DNA of 26,469 nt from an uncultured Collinsella sp. (GCA_938023905.1 CALJCO010000108.1:1-26469), one strand, 5' to 3'; positions 1-7,956 are shown, counted from the stretch's first letter. The notes: a model not told the origin generated them from the letters alone. Numbers and translations: made by a program.

Positions 1-218
1 CTTGCAGCGACGGACCTCGGGACGCTCTTACACCACGTCTGCGCGCGCCACCCTTGTTATTCCTCATATTATTGAATTTTGTTGATAATCCAAAACATTA
101 CGCGTCGGATTTGCGGCCCCGATTGCCGCCAAATTATTGAGGGATGCTGAATACTCGCGTTTTTGCACGCCGCCGTCGGGGGGACCCGTTCAACAGACGG
201 CAAATCTAGCAAATTCGC
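1..218. other. Left-edge spacer, no firm gene
   Basis: This stretch is AT-rich in its middle (about 60-105) and I see no convincing complete gene in it. On the minus strand an ATG at 65-67 opens a frame that stays open for 22 codons to the window edge, rich in Arg and Gly. It has no ribosome site, so it could be the start of a leftward gene or chance. Reading leftward, TTGGAT and TAATAT separated by 16 bp resemble a promoter just upstream of that ATG. The short plus-strand frames that run in from the edge all stop by about position 143 and show no recognisable motif. Confidence 0.3.
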
Positions 219-437
219 CTACTCGATGCCATCGAGAAGCTCTGATACCGTCATGCCAAGCGCGGGCGCAAGTTTAAATAGAATCTCGAGCGTACTGTTT
301 GCCTTTCCGCTTTCGATTTGATCGAGATAAGGTCGGCTGATTCCAACCGCCACGCAAAAATCGACCTTGGAGATACCAAGGGCCTTGCGCGTCCGCTCGA
401 CTCGCTCGCCAAGAATCTGTTTCGCATGTTCATTCAT
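219..437 (-). CDS. Small XRE-family (Cro/CI-type) transcriptional regulator
   Basis: This 72-residue protein is almost entirely one helix-turn-helix domain of the XRE family. Residues 8-35 form the first helices (ILGERVERTRKALGISKVDF), the recognition region is VGISRPYLDQIESG at 31-44, and the end matches the usual NSTLEILFKLAPALGMTVSELL tail of helices 4 and 5. There is no sensor or dimerisation domain, so it probably works as a simple dimeric repressor. I chose the ATG at 437. An in-frame TTG at 461 would add eight residues but lies closer to the palindrome. Neither start has a good ribosome site, so a very short or leaderless transcript is possible. It is divergent from the HAD-like gene at 514, and the 26-bp palindrome between them is the obvious candidate operator for self-regulation. 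Confidence 0.85.
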   Translation of the reverse strand: MNEHAKQILGERVERTRKALGISKVDFCVAVGISRPYLDQIESGKANSTLEILFKLAPALGMTVSELLDGIE

Positions 438-447
438 GCAGACGAGT

Positions 448-477
448 TTGAAATGGAGCAAAACAAAAACGTAAACT
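448..477 (+). promoter_or_regulatory. Predicted promoter of the HAD-like gene
   Basis: TTGAAA at 448-453 and TAAACT at 472-477 are separated by 18 bp and fit a sigma-70-type promoter. The -10 lies inside the palindrome. Transcription would begin near 485, leaving a leader of about 25-30 nt with AGGAG at 503-507. A TATAGT hexamer at the palindrome centre is an alternative -10. Confidence 0.45.
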
Positions 478-491
478 ATAGTTTACGTTTT
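466..491. promoter_or_regulatory. Perfect 26-bp palindrome, likely operator of the XRE regulator
   Basis: Thirteen bases on each side of the centre at 478/479 are exactly complementary; the core is ACGTAAACTATAGTTTACGT. It lies between the two divergent genes and overlaps the proposed -10 element of the rightward promoter, which is where a repressor site is expected. It is not followed by a T-run on either side, so it is not a typical terminator. The assignment to the neighbouring XRE protein is inferred from position and symmetry. Confidence 0.75.
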
Positions 492-513
492 GCCGAATAT
501 ACAGGAGTTTTCT

Positions 514-903
514 ATGTCGGCTTGCTCAATTTGCATGCGTCAGAAATCACGTTGCGCAGACGGTGTGCAGCCCAAGTTTGTCGTCGTTGAGGCCGAATAC
601 CTTTCCCCAGACGAACGAACGGCCTTCGCGTTGCTATCGAGCCGTGTTGCGACCGCACTGCTCCCCGACCCGGCGAGAGGCGATCTCGCCGCTCATTGCC
701 AGGCGTACGGCTGCGCCCTTGACCAGGCCGTAGTAATAGCAACCAGCCAACGCGGCCTGCCGCTCCTTTTAGAAGCCGGCATAGCACTCACCCTTCGCGG
801 CGCCGGATACGAAAACGAGGCCGCCGCCGATGTAGTCTTTCAACCACGATCGAGCGGCGGCCTCGCAGCAGCCATTGAATATGCATGCAGGCTCGTTGCC
901 TAA
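514..903 (+). CDS. Short HAD-like protein with lost catalytic motifs and an N-terminal Cys cluster
   Basis: The start at 514 has AGGAG six bases upstream; a frame extension back to 490 lacks a ribosome site. The 129-residue product resembles only the C-terminal third of Cof-type HAD phosphatases. The block from about 78 to 126 (LPLLLEAGIALTLRGAGYEN, then AAADVVF, then GGLAAAIEYA) follows the family pattern of 'aG.gvAm.nA..e.k..Ad.V.....GGva.ai'. The nucleophile motif DxDGT is absent because that part of the fold is missing, and the GDxxND metal motif is replaced by ATSQRG (76-81), so phosphatase activity is unlikely. The N-terminus carries C4, C7 and C14, a possible metal site. It may be a binding or sensing protein, or a decayed gene fragment kept as a short frame. 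The intact ribosome site and operator argue for a live gene. Confidence 0.6.
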   Translation: MSACSICMRQKSRCADGVQPKFVVVEAEYLSPDERTAFALLSSRVATALLPDPARGDLAAHCQAYGCALDQAVVIATSQRGLPLLLEAGIALTLRGAGYENEAAADVVFQPRSSGGLAAAIEYACRLVA

Positions 904-912
904 AAGGACAAG

Positions 913-1296
913 CTAGAAACCAAAGCCAAAGCCCGTTCCGGTAATCGCCGAGTACATAAAGTAAACGTTGATCACGTTGAGGAACACACCCGTGATGCAA
1001 CCGTTACGCAGGTAGCGCTCGCACACGATGCGCGCCATGGCGGCGGAGTCCTCATTGTTCTTGGCTTGGCGTCCTGCCGTAAAATACGTCGCCACGCTCA
1101 GCAGCAGGTTGAGCACCGGCAGTGCCAGCAGCTCGTAGCTCTTGCCCCAGCGCGTCACCTCGCCGGCGGCGTTAAACTTCGTTGCCACCTCGGGACCAAT
1201 GTTGGGGATCACAAACGCCGCTACCACCAGCGGAAGCACCGCAAGCACCAGCAGCGCGATACCCATGTAGCCGGCTTTTTTACCATATTTAAACAT
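913..1296 (-). CDS. DUF1648-domain membrane protein
   Basis: This 127-residue protein has three hydrophobic segments, at about 12-33, 55-75 and 97-118. Between the first two lies the DUF1648 pattern: IPNIGPEVATKFNAAGEVTR with a following WGKS, the 'iP.HFn..G.vd.wg.k' motif shared with the N-terminal part of SdpI-like immunity and signalling membrane proteins. It lacks the longer C-terminal part of SdpI. The C-terminus ends in an odd GFGFGF run. The start has AAGGA about eight bases upstream. It lies 11 bp downstream of ychF on the same strand, so the two are probably cotranscribed, and it converges on the HAD-like gene with a 9-bp gap. The function is unknown; a role in envelope stress or toxin immunity is only suggested by the family. 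Confidence 0.7.
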   Translation of the reverse strand: MFKYGKKAGYMGIALLVLAVLPLVVAAFVIPNIGPEVATKFNAAGEVTRWGKSYELLALPVLNLLLSVATYFTAGRQAKNNEDSAAMARIVCERYLRNGCITGVFLNVINVYFMYSAITGTGFGFGF

Positions 1297-1307
1297 GCAC
1301 GTCGTCC

Positions 1308-2384
<1,077 letters not shown>

Positions 2385-2427
2385 GACAGCTCCTTTTGGT
2401 GCAGGTACTTCAAACTGTATAAGTATA

Positions 2428-2471
2428 GCGCCGCCGCAGCATCCGGGCTAATCCGGACACCACGGCGGCGC
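2428..2471 (-). terminator. Hairpin between the GH4 gene and ychF
   Basis: Arms at 2428-2436 and 2463-2471 (GCGCCGCCG and its complement) pair perfectly over 9 bp, 41 bp downstream of the phosphoglucosidase stop codon. The U-tract is poor (TATACTTATA in the transcript), so it may be a weak terminator. The same TATACT could serve as the -10 of ychF. Confidence 0.5.
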
Positions 2472-2511
2472 AAATGAAGCAGAGATGCGTGAGGGTTCGA
2501 GACAGCAGTCC

Positions 2512-3855
2512 TTACTTAAGCTCGGGCCAGAAATCCTTGTTGGCCTCGATGAGCTCGTCCAGGATCTGCTTGGCAACGCTCGCCGAAGGAATGGTCTTGG
2601 AGAGTGTGAGTGCCTGCCAGAGCTTCTGGTAGCTGCCCTCGACCCAAGCCTGGACAACGAGCTTCTCGACGGAAACCTGCTGCTCCATCAGGCCCTTCTG
2701 GAACTGCGGAATCGGGCCCTGGCAAATCTTCTCAAAGCCGTTGGAACCAACGATGCAAGGCACCTCGACCATGGCCGTCGGGTCGAAGTTGGGCACAGCG
2801 CCATCGTTGGGGACGATCAGCAGGAAGCGCTCGAGCGTGTTCTCGGCCAGTGCGCAGGCAAGGTCGACGATGTAGTTGGCATGTACATCCGGCTCAAAGC
2901 CGCCGTCTTTAGCCGTACCCTTGGCGATGATGTCGCGGCAAGCGCCAAAGACCTTCTTCTCGCGGCCGTCCATAACCTCATTGGCGCGAGTGTAGTTGGG
3001 GTCAGACGTCTCGACGACATAGTCCGGGTACAGGTAATACTTGAGGTAGGTATTGGGAATCGTCTCGGGATCGACAGCATAGACATCCTTGGCCTTGCCG
3101 AAGGTGTGAATCCAGCTCTCCTCGACATGCTGCTCCTTACCGGCCTCGTGTTCGATGCCGTCCAGGTAGCCGTTCTTAGCCATGTGCTCCTTAATCTGCG
3201 GCATGAGGTCGTTGCCCTCCTTGTCGTAGATTTTGCTCCACCAACCAAAGTGGTTGAGGCCGTAGTAGCTATACTGCAGCTCGCGACGATCCTTGATGCC
3301 GCACATACGGCTCATCTTATCCATGAGGTCGATCGGCATGTCACAGATGTTGATGATGCGGCTGTTGGGGCGCAGCACGCGGCAGGCCTCGGCGACGATA
3401 GCTGCGGGGTTGGAGTAGTTGAGCATCCAAGCGTTGGGGCTGTACTTCTCCATGTAGTCGAGAATCTCGATGACGCCGCCGATGGAGCGCATGCCGTAGG
3501 CGATACCGCCGGCACCGCAGGTCTCTTGGCCAACGCAGCCGTACTTGAGAGGAATCTTCTCGTCGAGCTCGCGCATGGCGTACAGGCCGACGCGGATGTG
3601 AGCAAGTACGAAGTCAGTACCGGTAAAAGCGGTTTCGGGGTCGGTGGTGTAGTTGAACTCAACCTCGGGAGCGTTCTCATGGAAGTAGATCTCGCAGGCC
3701 TTGGCCACGGTCTCCTGGCGCTCGGCGTTGTTGTCGTAGAAGGTCACCTTGTTGACCGGGAAGCGGTCGCGCTCCTCAAGCAGCATCAGGGCAATGCCCG
3801 GAGTGAAGGTAGAGCCACCGCCGGCAATGGTCACGGCATAGTTTTTCTTGGACAT
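2512..3855 (-). CDS. 6-phospho-alpha-glucosidase, glycoside hydrolase family 4
   Basis: This 447-residue protein matches the GlvA/MalH branch of GH4 along its whole length. It would hydrolyse phosphorylated alpha-glucosides such as maltose 6'-phosphate in the cytoplasm by an NAD- and Mn-dependent oxidation-elimination mechanism. The dinucleotide site is AGGGSTFTPG at 11-20. The Mn ligands are C171 and H202. C171 begins the motif CDMP (171-174), which marks phospho-alpha-glucosidases, whereas phospho-beta-glucosidases have CN(V/I)P. N149 in SNPA and the GQETCG block near 109-114 are intact. GAGGAGG lies five bases before the ATG. The gene follows the PTS transporter on the same strand, 155 bp downstream, so substrate entry and cleavage are genetically linked. 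The natural substrate could be maltose, a sucrose isomer or a glucosyl-polyol; the sequence alone does not decide. Confidence 0.93.
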   Translation of the reverse strand: MSKKNYAVTIAGGGSTFTPGIALMLLEERDRFPVNKVTFYDNNAERQETVAKACEIYFHENAPEVEFNYTTDPETAFTGTDFVLAHIRVGLYAMRELDEKIPLKYGCVGQETCGAGGIAYGMRSIGGVIEILDYMEKYSPNAWMLNYSNPAAIVAEACRVLRPNSRIINICDMPIDLMDKMSRMCGIKDRRELQYSYYGLNHFGWWSKIYDKEGNDLMPQIKEHMAKNGYLDGIEHEAGKEQHVEESWIHTFGKAKDVYAVDPETIPNTYLKYYLYPDYVVETSDPNYTRANEVMDGREKKVFGACRDIIAKGTAKDGGFEPDVHANYIVDLACALAENTLERFLLIVPNDGAVPNFDPTAMVEVPCIVGSNGFEKICQGPIPQFQKGLMEQQVSVEKLVVQAWVEGSYQKLWQALTLSKTIPSASVAKQILDELIEANKDFWPELK

Positions 3856-3952
3856 GATGTCCTCCTCATTCTGGCCGCTTGCTCAATCCATCCCCGCACG
3901 CGGCCTGTACGGTTTGGAATTGTTACCTAGAAGTGGAGTTTTTTATCTCTAG

Positions 3953-3992
3953 AATCGGCCTTGCGGTGCATACCGGCTCTGCAAGGCCGATT
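3953..3992 (-). promoter_or_regulatory. Intercistronic hairpin between PTS and GH4 genes
   Basis: Arms 3953-3964 and 3981-3992 (AATCGGCCTTGC and its exact complement) form a 12-bp stem with a 16-nt loop, in the 155-bp gap after the transporter stop codon. It has no U-tract in the leftward transcript. It may protect or process the mRNA, or terminate weakly, so that the two genes are expressed at different levels. Confidence 0.5.
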
Positions 3993-4010
3993 GTTTCGAT
4001 GGACGATGGT

Positions 4011-5621
4011 TTACAGAAGACTCTCGAACTTCAGAAGACTCTCGAACTTCTCGCGAACCTGCGGGACGGTAAGGCCGATGATGACCTGGATTGACTGACC
4101 TTGGATCACCAAGCCATGCGTACCGATCGCCTTGAAGGAAGCCTCGGGTGCAACGACGCTCTTGTCCTTGACGTTAACGCGCAGACGGGTAGCGCAGTTA
4201 GTTACATCGACGATGTTATCCGTGCCACCGAGCAGATCGAGGATGTTTTCGGCAAGCACCAAGCGCTCATCATCTTTACTCTGGGCGACCGATTTGCCAG
4301 CAGCAGCACCGCTCTGCTTTTGCTTGTAGTCGGCCTTGGACTTGAGCTCGACCTCAACATCGTCATCCTCGCGACCGGGGGTCTTAAAGTCGAACTTGAC
4401 GATCAGGAAACGGAAGACCACGACCCAAAGGGCGGTAAAGCACAGACCGACAAGGATGGAGATGGTGTACTGCAGACCGTGTGCGGCCCAAAGGGGCAGC
4501 CAGTCCCACGAGAGCATCGAGATGATGCCGCCGTCGAAGATGCCCACGACGCCAAGGAGGTTTTGAGCCATGCAACCAAGCGCTCCGAGCACGCAGTGGA
4601 CGACGAACAGGCCGGGCGCGATGAACAGGAAGGTGAAGTCAAGCGGCTCGGTAATACCGCAAAGCATAGCGGTAAGGGTGACGGGAATGAGCAGAGCCTT
4701 GACGCGCTGCTTGCGCTCGGGTTTGGCGGTCATATAAAACGCAATGGCGACGCCAAGCGAGCCGAAGACTTTAGTCCATCCAGGGCAGGTATAGGCAGCC
4801 CAGGGTGCGGCATCCTTAAGAGCAATGCTCGGATCGGCAGCCAGTTGGGGCAGGATGTTAGCCCAAGCGGCAAAGATGCCGCCATTGACCGCCGCGTTGT
4901 CGTAATAGAACGGCGTATAGATAAAGTGGTGAAGGCCTGTAGGGATCAGCACGCGCTCGAAGAAAGCAAAGACGCCCACACCAAACGTACCGGCGGAAAG
5001 GATGAATCCCTGGAAGGCGGCGATAGCAGCCTGAACATGCGGCCACACCAGGCAGGCGATAAGAGCGACCGGAACCATAACGAAGAAACCGATCATATAG
5101 ATGAACACGGAGCCCGAGAACACGCCCAGCCACTCAGGAAGTTCTGTGTCGAAGAACTTGTTATGCAGCATCGTGGCGATACCAGAGATAATGAGCGCGC
5201 CCATGATGCCCATGTCAAGCGTTTTGATGCTTGCGATAGTGGCAAGACCAGTACCGCTGCCCGCCTCGACAGAGTAGTCGACACCAAAGACAGGGCCCCA
5301 CTGCCCCAAGATTGTGCTTACAAAGTAGTTGAAGGTAAGGTAGATGGCCAAAGTCTCCATGCAGCAGCGAGCGTTCTGCTTGTTCGCGAGCGAGATTGGC
5401 AACGCTACGCAAAACAGCAACGGCATCTGGTTAAAGAGCGTCCAACCACCCTGGAGCAGCACATTCCAGCAATCAAACCAAAGATGACCCGCTGTGGCCA
5501 TCTCGCCAAAGATCGCCTCGGTGGTAAACAACGTACCCAGGCCGACGACGATTCCGGAAAATGCGAAAAGAATTGCAGGCGTGTACATTGCACCGCCGAA
5601 ACGTTGTATCTTTTGCATCAT
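4011..5621 (-). CDS. PTS alpha-glucoside transporter, EIIC-EIIB (glucose/maltose family)
   Basis: This is the membrane permease and phosphotransfer component of a PTS for an alpha-glucoside, about 536 residues. I place the start at the ATG at 5621, giving MMQKIQRFGGAMYTP, the usual beginning of GlvC/MalP proteins; an upstream in-frame start at 5672 would add 17 atypical residues. A GAGAGGGGG sequence lies about 11 bases upstream. The EIIC part has about ten hydrophobic segments and the GITEPLDFTFLF motif. A charged linker leads to the C-terminal EIIB domain, with phosphorylated Cys about residue 476 in VTNCATRLRVNV. No EIIA domain is present here, so a shared glucose-type EIIA elsewhere must donate the phosphate. 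The last 12 residues read KFESLLKFESLL because of an 18-bp tandem duplication at the 3' end. It is divergent from the dehydrogenase at 5979. Confidence 0.92.
   Translation of the reverse strand: MMQKIQRFGGAMYTPAILFAFSGIVVGLGTLFTTEAIFGEMATAGHLWFDCWNVLLQGGWTLFNQMPLLFCVALPISLANKQNARCCMETLAIYLTFNYFVSTILGQWGPVFGVDYSVEAGSGTGLATIASIKTLDMGIMGALIISGIATMLHNKFFDTELPEWLGVFSGSVFIYMIGFFVMVPVALIACLVWPHVQAAIAAFQGFILSAGTFGVGVFAFFERVLIPTGLHHFIYTPFYYDNAAVNGGIFAAWANILPQLAADPSIALKDAAPWAAYTCPGWTKVFGSLGVAIAFYMTAKPERKQRVKALLIPVTLTAMLCGITEPLDFTFLFIAPGLFVVHCVLGALGCMAQNLLGVVGIFDGGIISMLSWDWLPLWAAHGLQYTISILVGLCFTALWVVVFRFLIVKFDFKTPGREDDDVEVELKSKADYKQKQSGAAAGKSVAQSKDDERLVLAENILDLLGGTDNIVDVTNCATRLRVNVKDKSVVAPEASFKAIGTHGLVIQGQSIQVIIGLTVPQVREKFESLLKFESLL
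4014..4049. repeat. Exact 18-bp tandem duplication at the 3' end of the PTS gene
   Basis: The unit CAGAAGACTCTCGAACTT occurs twice in succession (4014-4031 and 4032-4049). It keeps the frame and adds six residues to the EIIB C-terminus. The two copies have no differences, which suggests a recent slippage event. Confidence 0.9.
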
Positions 5622-5758
5622 GACGGGGAATCCCCCTCTCTTCATTCGGAGCGACTGCGGTTTTGGCTTCACTCGAGACCGCAGACGCGCCGTTTGCGTG
5701 TACCTCGTGCAATAGGACGGGTGGGCCCGCTTCCCTGACTTCTTGCGCTTCTATTTTT

Positions 5759-5782
5759 ATCATATCACTTATCTAGACAAGT
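5759..5782 (-). promoter_or_regulatory. Operator 1 and -10 of the PTS-GH4 transcript
   Basis: ACTTATCTAGACAAGT at 5767-5782 is a 16-bp palindrome with a single mismatched pair. A leftward -10 element TATGAT lies at 5759-5764, directly downstream, so the palindrome occupies the promoter spacer and a bound repressor would block the PTS promoter. The same 13-bp core is found at operator 2. GntR/UTRA regulators of the TreR type bind palindromes of this size, so the regulator at 7070 is the likely partner (inferred). Confidence 0.65.
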
Positions 5783-5897
5783 TAATACGGTTTCTATGTT
5801 CGGTCAACGGTCGATAATTGACGATGAGCGGTTTATTTCAAAGGTTTTGCCTGTTATTACCTGTTTGTCTAAAACTTCTAAAACAAAATATTTATCA

Positions 5898-5913
5898 ACT
5901 TGTCTAGATAGGC
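5898..5913. promoter_or_regulatory. Operator 2, upstream of the dehydrogenase promoter
   Basis: ACTTGTCTAGATAGGC shares its first 13 bases exactly with the reverse complement of operator 1. It abuts the -35 hexamer of the rightward promoter. A degenerate third half-site, GTTTGTCTAAAACTT, lies near 5863-5877. The centres of the two good sites are 131 bp apart, which would allow looping by one regulator across the divergent promoters. Confidence 0.65.
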
Positions 5914-5942
5914 TTGTATAAGGATGTTTACATACCTATACT
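5914..5942 (+). promoter_or_regulatory. Promoter of the dehydrogenase-GntR transcript
   Basis: TTGTAT at 5914-5919 and TATACT at 5937-5942 are separated by 17 bp, a very good sigma-70-type match. Transcription would start near 5949, about 30 nt before the ATG at 5979. Confidence 0.7.
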
Positions 5943-5978
5943 TCATTACAACATTCACCAACACGTTAAGGAGTCACC

Positions 5979-7004
5979 ATGAAAAGCGCGGTCTTCTATG
6001 GAAAGCACGATCTCAGGGTCGAGGATTCGACAAAGCCGGCCGTGGGCAAGCGCGACGTTCTGATCAACGTCAAGGCTTGCGGCGTCTGCGGTACCGACGT
6101 TCATATCTATGAAGGCGACAAGGGTGCAGCCGACGTTACCCCGCCCACGATCCTTGGTCATGAGTTTGCGGGCGTTGTCGAGGCCGTGGGCAGCGACGTC
6201 GCTGGCTTTAAACCGGGCGATCGCGTGTGCATCGACCCAAACCATCCCTGCGGCTGCTGCGAACCCTGCCGCGACGGAATCAACCACTACTGCGAGCATA
6301 TGACCGGTTACGGCACCACCGTTAACGGCGGCTTTGCCGAGTACTGCTCCGTCGATATGCAGCAAGTCTACAAGTTGGGCGATCACACCAGCTTTGAGCA
6401 GGGTGCTATGACCGAGCCCGTCGCCTGCTGCCTGCACGGCATCGATATGTGCAACATCAAGCCCGGCAGCACGGTTGTCGTCATCGGCGGTGGCATGATC
6501 GGTCTGCTCATGATGCAGCTTGCCAAAAACGCCGGCGCCACCAAGGTTGTCTTGCTCGAGCCCGTCGAGGGCAAGCGCGAGGTTGCGCTCAAACTCGGCG
6601 CCGATCTGGCAATTGATTCCATCCACGAGGACGTCCCGGCCCGCCTGAAGCAGGAGGGCGTCGGCAACATCGATGTCGTTATCGAGTGTGTTGGCAAGCC
6701 CGTCACCATCGAGCAGGCCATCCAGATCGCCGGCCACAAGGCTACGGTCATGATGTTCGGCCTCACCAAGCCCGATGAGACAATCACCGTCAAGCCCTTC
6801 GAGGTCTTCCAGAAGGAGCTTGTGCTCACCTCGTCCTACATCAACCCTTATACGCAGCGTCGCGCGCTCGAGCTCATCGACTCGGGCAGGATCGACGTTT
6901 CCTCGATGGTCGCAAAAGTGGCCTCCCTCGACGAACTCGGCGCCATCCTGTCAGACCCGGCCCTGCGTGCCATGGGTAAATATATAATCGACCCCAGCAA
7001 GTAA
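5979..7004 (+). CDS. Zinc-dependent medium-chain dehydrogenase (sorbitol/threonine dehydrogenase-like)
   Basis: This 341-residue cytoplasmic NAD(P)-dependent oxidoreductase belongs to the zinc-containing MDR group. Catalytic zinc ligands are C37 (GVCGTD) and H61-E62 (GHE), with a later Glu in TEPVACC. The structural zinc site is C91, C94, C97 and C105. The Rossmann motif VVVIGGGMIGLLMMQLAKN lies near 165-183. AAGGAG stands five bases before the ATG. The subfamily includes sorbitol, galactitol-1-phosphate and threonine dehydrogenases, and substrate cannot be read from sequence. It is divergent from the PTS-GH4 genes, shares their operator type and precedes the GntR gene. This suggests that it acts on a product of the same substrate, for instance a polyol released from a glucosyl-polyol. 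That pathway role is inference. Confidence 0.88.
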   Translation: MKSAVFYGKHDLRVEDSTKPAVGKRDVLINVKACGVCGTDVHIYEGDKGAADVTPPTILGHEFAGVVEAVGSDVAGFKPGDRVCIDPNHPCGCCEPCRDGINHYCEHMTGYGTTVNGGFAEYCSVDMQQVYKLGDHTSFEQGAMTEPVACCLHGIDMCNIKPGSTVVVIGGGMIGLLMMQLAKNAGATKVVLLEPVEGKREVALKLGADLAIDSIHEDVPARLKQEGVGNIDVVIECVGKPVTIEQAIQIAGHKATVMMFGLTKPDETITVKPFEVFQKELVLTSSYINPYTQRRALELIDSGRIDVSSMVAKVASLDELGAILSDPALRAMGKYIIDPSK

Positions 7005-7069
7005 ATCGATTGACACCTGCGCGGGCGGCCCTCACCCGTCGTTCGCGCACCCAGCTCTAGGAGACCGTC

Positions 7070-7825
7070 ATGGCGCGAGCCATCTTCCAAACTATTTATG
7101 ACAACGTGAAGCAGTCGATTGACGACGGCACATACGCCTATCAGAGTTATCTGCCTTCGGAGACTGAGCTCACGCAGCTGTTTGACTGTTCGCGCATGAC
7201 GGTCCGTCGTGCCATCTCGATGCTTGCGGCAGATGGTTACGTGCTCCCCCAGCAAGGCAAAGGCATGCGCGTCATTCGCAACATCAGTGACGAGAAGAGT
7301 CGTGGTGGCGGCGGACTCGAGACCTTTAAGGAAATCGCGGTCAACCGAGGCTTTGAGCTCAAGACTGTCACCACCGTCTTTGAGCTCCTCATCTGCAGCA
7401 AGGCGCTCTCCAAGATTACTGGGTTTCCCGAAGGCTGTGAGCTCACACGCGCCAAACGCATCCGTTATGCAGACGGACAAGCCGTGTGCTCCGACGACTC
7501 CTATTACCTAAGCTCACAAGTACCGGGGCTGACACCCGAGATTGTCAACGACTCGATCTATCGTTACCTCGAAGAAGATCTTGGCATTAAGATTGCCACG
7601 GGCAAACGCGATGTAACGATCGAGCATCCCACGCCCGAGGATACGCGTGTGCTCGATCTTGACGACTTTAACGCACTCGCCGTTATACGCGGGCAGACCT
7701 ACAACGCCGACGGCATCCTTATGGAATACACCGAGACCAAACAGGTCCCCGGGTTCTTTTTGCTCCATGAAACCGTGACGCGCAACGGTAGCGGTCGAAC
7801 CGGCCACCAAAGCAGCATGAACTAA
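7070..7825 (+). CDS. GntR-family regulator with UTRA ligand domain (TreR/HutC type)
   Basis: The 251-residue protein has an N-terminal winged helix with the GntR signature (LPSETELTQLFDCSRMTVRR, about 27-46, then AISMLAADGYV and QQGKGMRV). It is followed by a UTRA effector-binding domain from about 85 to 240. AGGAG lies about seven bases before the ATG. It is 65 bp downstream of the dehydrogenase and ends just before a strong terminator, so the two form one transcript. UTRA regulators in PTS loci usually sense the phosphorylated sugar or its product and release DNA. The two ACTTGTCTAGATA-type palindromes in the divergent promoter region are its probable sites, which would make the locus autoregulated. 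Confidence 0.9.
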   Translation: MARAIFQTIYDNVKQSIDDGTYAYQSYLPSETELTQLFDCSRMTVRRAISMLAADGYVLPQQGKGMRVIRNISDEKSRGGGGLETFKEIAVNRGFELKTVTTVFELLICSKALSKITGFPEGCELTRAKRIRYADGQAVCSDDSYYLSSQVPGLTPEIVNDSIYRYLEEDLGIKIATGKRDVTIEHPTPEDTRVLDLDDFNALAVIRGQTYNADGILMEYTETKQVPGFFLLHETVTRNGSGRTGHQSSMN

Positions 7826-7835
7826 CCATCTATTA

Positions 7836-7906
7836 GTTGCGGTGGAATAGTTCCTAGAATGGCCAGCTTAAGGGCAAAACAGGAACTGTTCCACCGCAAC
7901 TTTTTT
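7836..7906 (+). terminator. Strong terminator after the GntR gene
   Basis: Arms 7836-7855 and 7881-7900 pair over 20 bp with only one G-U pair, and TTTTTT follows at 7901-7906. The stem is much longer than a normal intrinsic terminator and the loop is 25 nt. It begins 11 bp after the stop codon. Confidence 0.9.
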
Positions 7907-7937
7907 GGCCGGCGGGGCAGTACCTGTCCCATCGGCC
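7907..7937 (-). terminator. Second hairpin, possible terminator of the Fe-S gene
   Basis: Arms 7907-7920 and 7924-7937 form a 14-position stem with two mismatches and one wobble around a GTA triloop. It lies 20 bp past the stop of the leftward Fe-S gene. The leftward transcript continues into A residues rather than a U-tract, so termination efficiency is uncertain. It directly abuts the plus-strand terminator. Confidence 0.45.
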
Positions 7938-7956
7938 ATCATTTACGCTCTTTTAG

